This document shows positions 34,513 through 35,059 of a stretch of 35,059 nt of DNA, in pieces. Both the position numbers and the translations under genes were made by a program. The stretch comes from an uncultured Mediterraneibacter sp. (GTDB taxonomy: Bacteria > Bacillota > Clostridia > Lachnospirales > Lachnospiraceae). The notes beneath the pieces are model-generated. The model saw only the letters and a program-made list of their open reading frames with translations, searched no databases and was not told where the DNA came from. How positions within the stretch are numbered: position 1 is the first letter of the stretch; every line of letters starts with the position of its first letter. The stretch lies in assembly GCA_944375765.1 (NCBI GenBank), contig CALWAR010000102.1:1-35059 (forward strand), written 5' to 3'.

Positions 34513-35059
34513 ATGAGAAACTCGAAGATAAGAAGTCTGTTCGGGATCGTTATCGGCTTATTATCGATCATGGCGGTTCCTGTAATGGCTGCAGGAGAGA
34601 ATGCGTCTTTTGGCCCGGGCGAAGAGCAGCCCGCGGTTCAGGAAGAATCCGGTTCAGACGGAACTTCGGAGGAAGCGGAATATGAACTGGATGGCAGCCG
34701 GCTGTACTGCGCGGGAAATGATTCTTTTTTCACAGGGACAGGATTTGTAAAAATGACAGATGGAGGCTATTGCTATGCCGTAAATGGAAAGTGGAGCAGC
34801 TCTGTCAATGATATCGTGAAAGTCACAAATGTGGCGGGGCATAACGGAGAATGGTGGCTGGTGCAGAAAGGCAGGTTCTCACAGACTGATACTGTTGCGA
34901 AAAACTCCAGAGGCTGGTGGTGCATAGAGGATGGCGTCGTTAATTTCAACTGCAACAGTGTGGAGAAGAACAGTAACGGCTGGTGGAAGATCCGAAACGG
35001 CAAAGTGGACTTTTCCTATAATGGATTTGCGGAAAATGAAAATGGCTGGTGGTATATCC
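34513..35059 (+). CDS. Secreted protein with GWW (cell-wall-binding-like) repeats, partial
   Basis: The gene begins at ATG 34513, after AAAGGAGGGAG, and runs open past the window end (182 codons seen). Residues 1-26 form a signal peptide (basic RNSKIR, hydrophobic core, cleavage after VMA). An acidic Ser/Gly-rich linker follows (about 30-58). From about residue 107 there are repeats of the form NxxGWWxIxxGKVxFxxN, with units beginning near residues 111, 131, 153 and 175, a period of about 22. Such repeats resemble choline-binding-type wall-attachment modules of Clostridia surface proteins. Any enzymatic domain would lie beyond the window. Frames overlapping 34437-34685 in other registers are shadows. 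Confidence 0.85.
   Translation, partial: MRNSKIRSLFGIVIGLLSIMAVPVMAAGENASFGPGEEQPAVQEESGSDGTSEEAEYELDGSRLYCAGNDSFFTGTGFVKMTDGGYCYAVNGKWSSSVNDIVKVTNVAGHNGEWWLVQKGRFSQTDTVAKNSRGWWCIEDGVVNFNCNSVEKNSNGWWKIRNGKVDFSYNGFAENENGWWYI

Noticed and set aside
34437-34685. 82-codon frame at the start of the last gene
   Set aside because: It starts within the -35 region and runs out of phase with the signal-peptide protein that begins at 34513 behind a strong ribosome binding site.

Overview
The window looks like a chromosome segment of a Gram-positive gut-type Firmicute, most likely a member of the Lachnospiraceae. The grounds are a Clostridia-type V-ATPase operon, the rpsF-ssb-rpsR operon, a type III glutamine synthetase, a class II aldolase, a YesMN/Lpl-type sugar import locus, consensus sigma-A promoters with several extended -10 elements, strong AGGAGG ribosome binding sites, and a secreted protein with GWW repeats. 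The species cannot be named from the sequence alone.

Layout. (1) 1-6367: a tightly packed V-type ATPase operon, I(partial)-K-E-C-F-A-B-D, closed by a strong terminator at 6379-6422. The proteolipid carries the residues that bind Na+ in Enterococcus hirae NtpK, so Na+ coupling is likely. (2) 6494-9039: an AI-2E family membrane protein with its own promoter, then rpsF-ssb-rpsR with a structured leader and terminator. (3) 9152-13016: an isochorismatase-like hydrolase, class II fructose-bisphosphate aldolase, and glnN (type III glutamine synthetase). A promoter runs straight into an intrinsic terminator ahead of glnN, which suggests attenuation. (4) 13034-26025: a carbohydrate locus arranged around a divergent control region (about 17481-17726). 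Leftward lie a YesN-type response regulator, a YesM-type histidine kinase and a GH29 fucosidase. Rightward lie two LplB/LplC-type permeases, a lipoprotein binding protein, a terminator, a sulfatase and a GH2 beta-galactosidase. None of the three hydrolases has a visible signal peptide. The simplest reading is sensing and import of a sulfated, fucosylated, galactose-containing oligosaccharide (mucin- or host-glycan-like), followed by intracellular desulfation and trimming. No ABC ATPase and no sulfatase-maturating enzyme is present here.

(5) 26050-29081: three separately promoted genes: a conserved, poorly understood ABC-class ATPase (COG3044-like), a prolyl-tRNA editing-type (YbaK/ProX) protein, and a small acidic protein with two C-terminal membrane segments. 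(6) 29152-34325: sbcD-sbcC (ATGA overlap) facing a cytoplasmic GH13 enzyme only 3 bp away, with a perfect 11-bp hairpin inside the end of sbcC that probably serves as the GH13 terminator. (7) 34444-35059: a near-consensus promoter and the start of a secreted protein with 22-residue GWW repeats, cut by the window end. There is no gene-free stretch over 300 bases. I saw no tRNA, rRNA, CRISPR array, insertion sequence or prophage.
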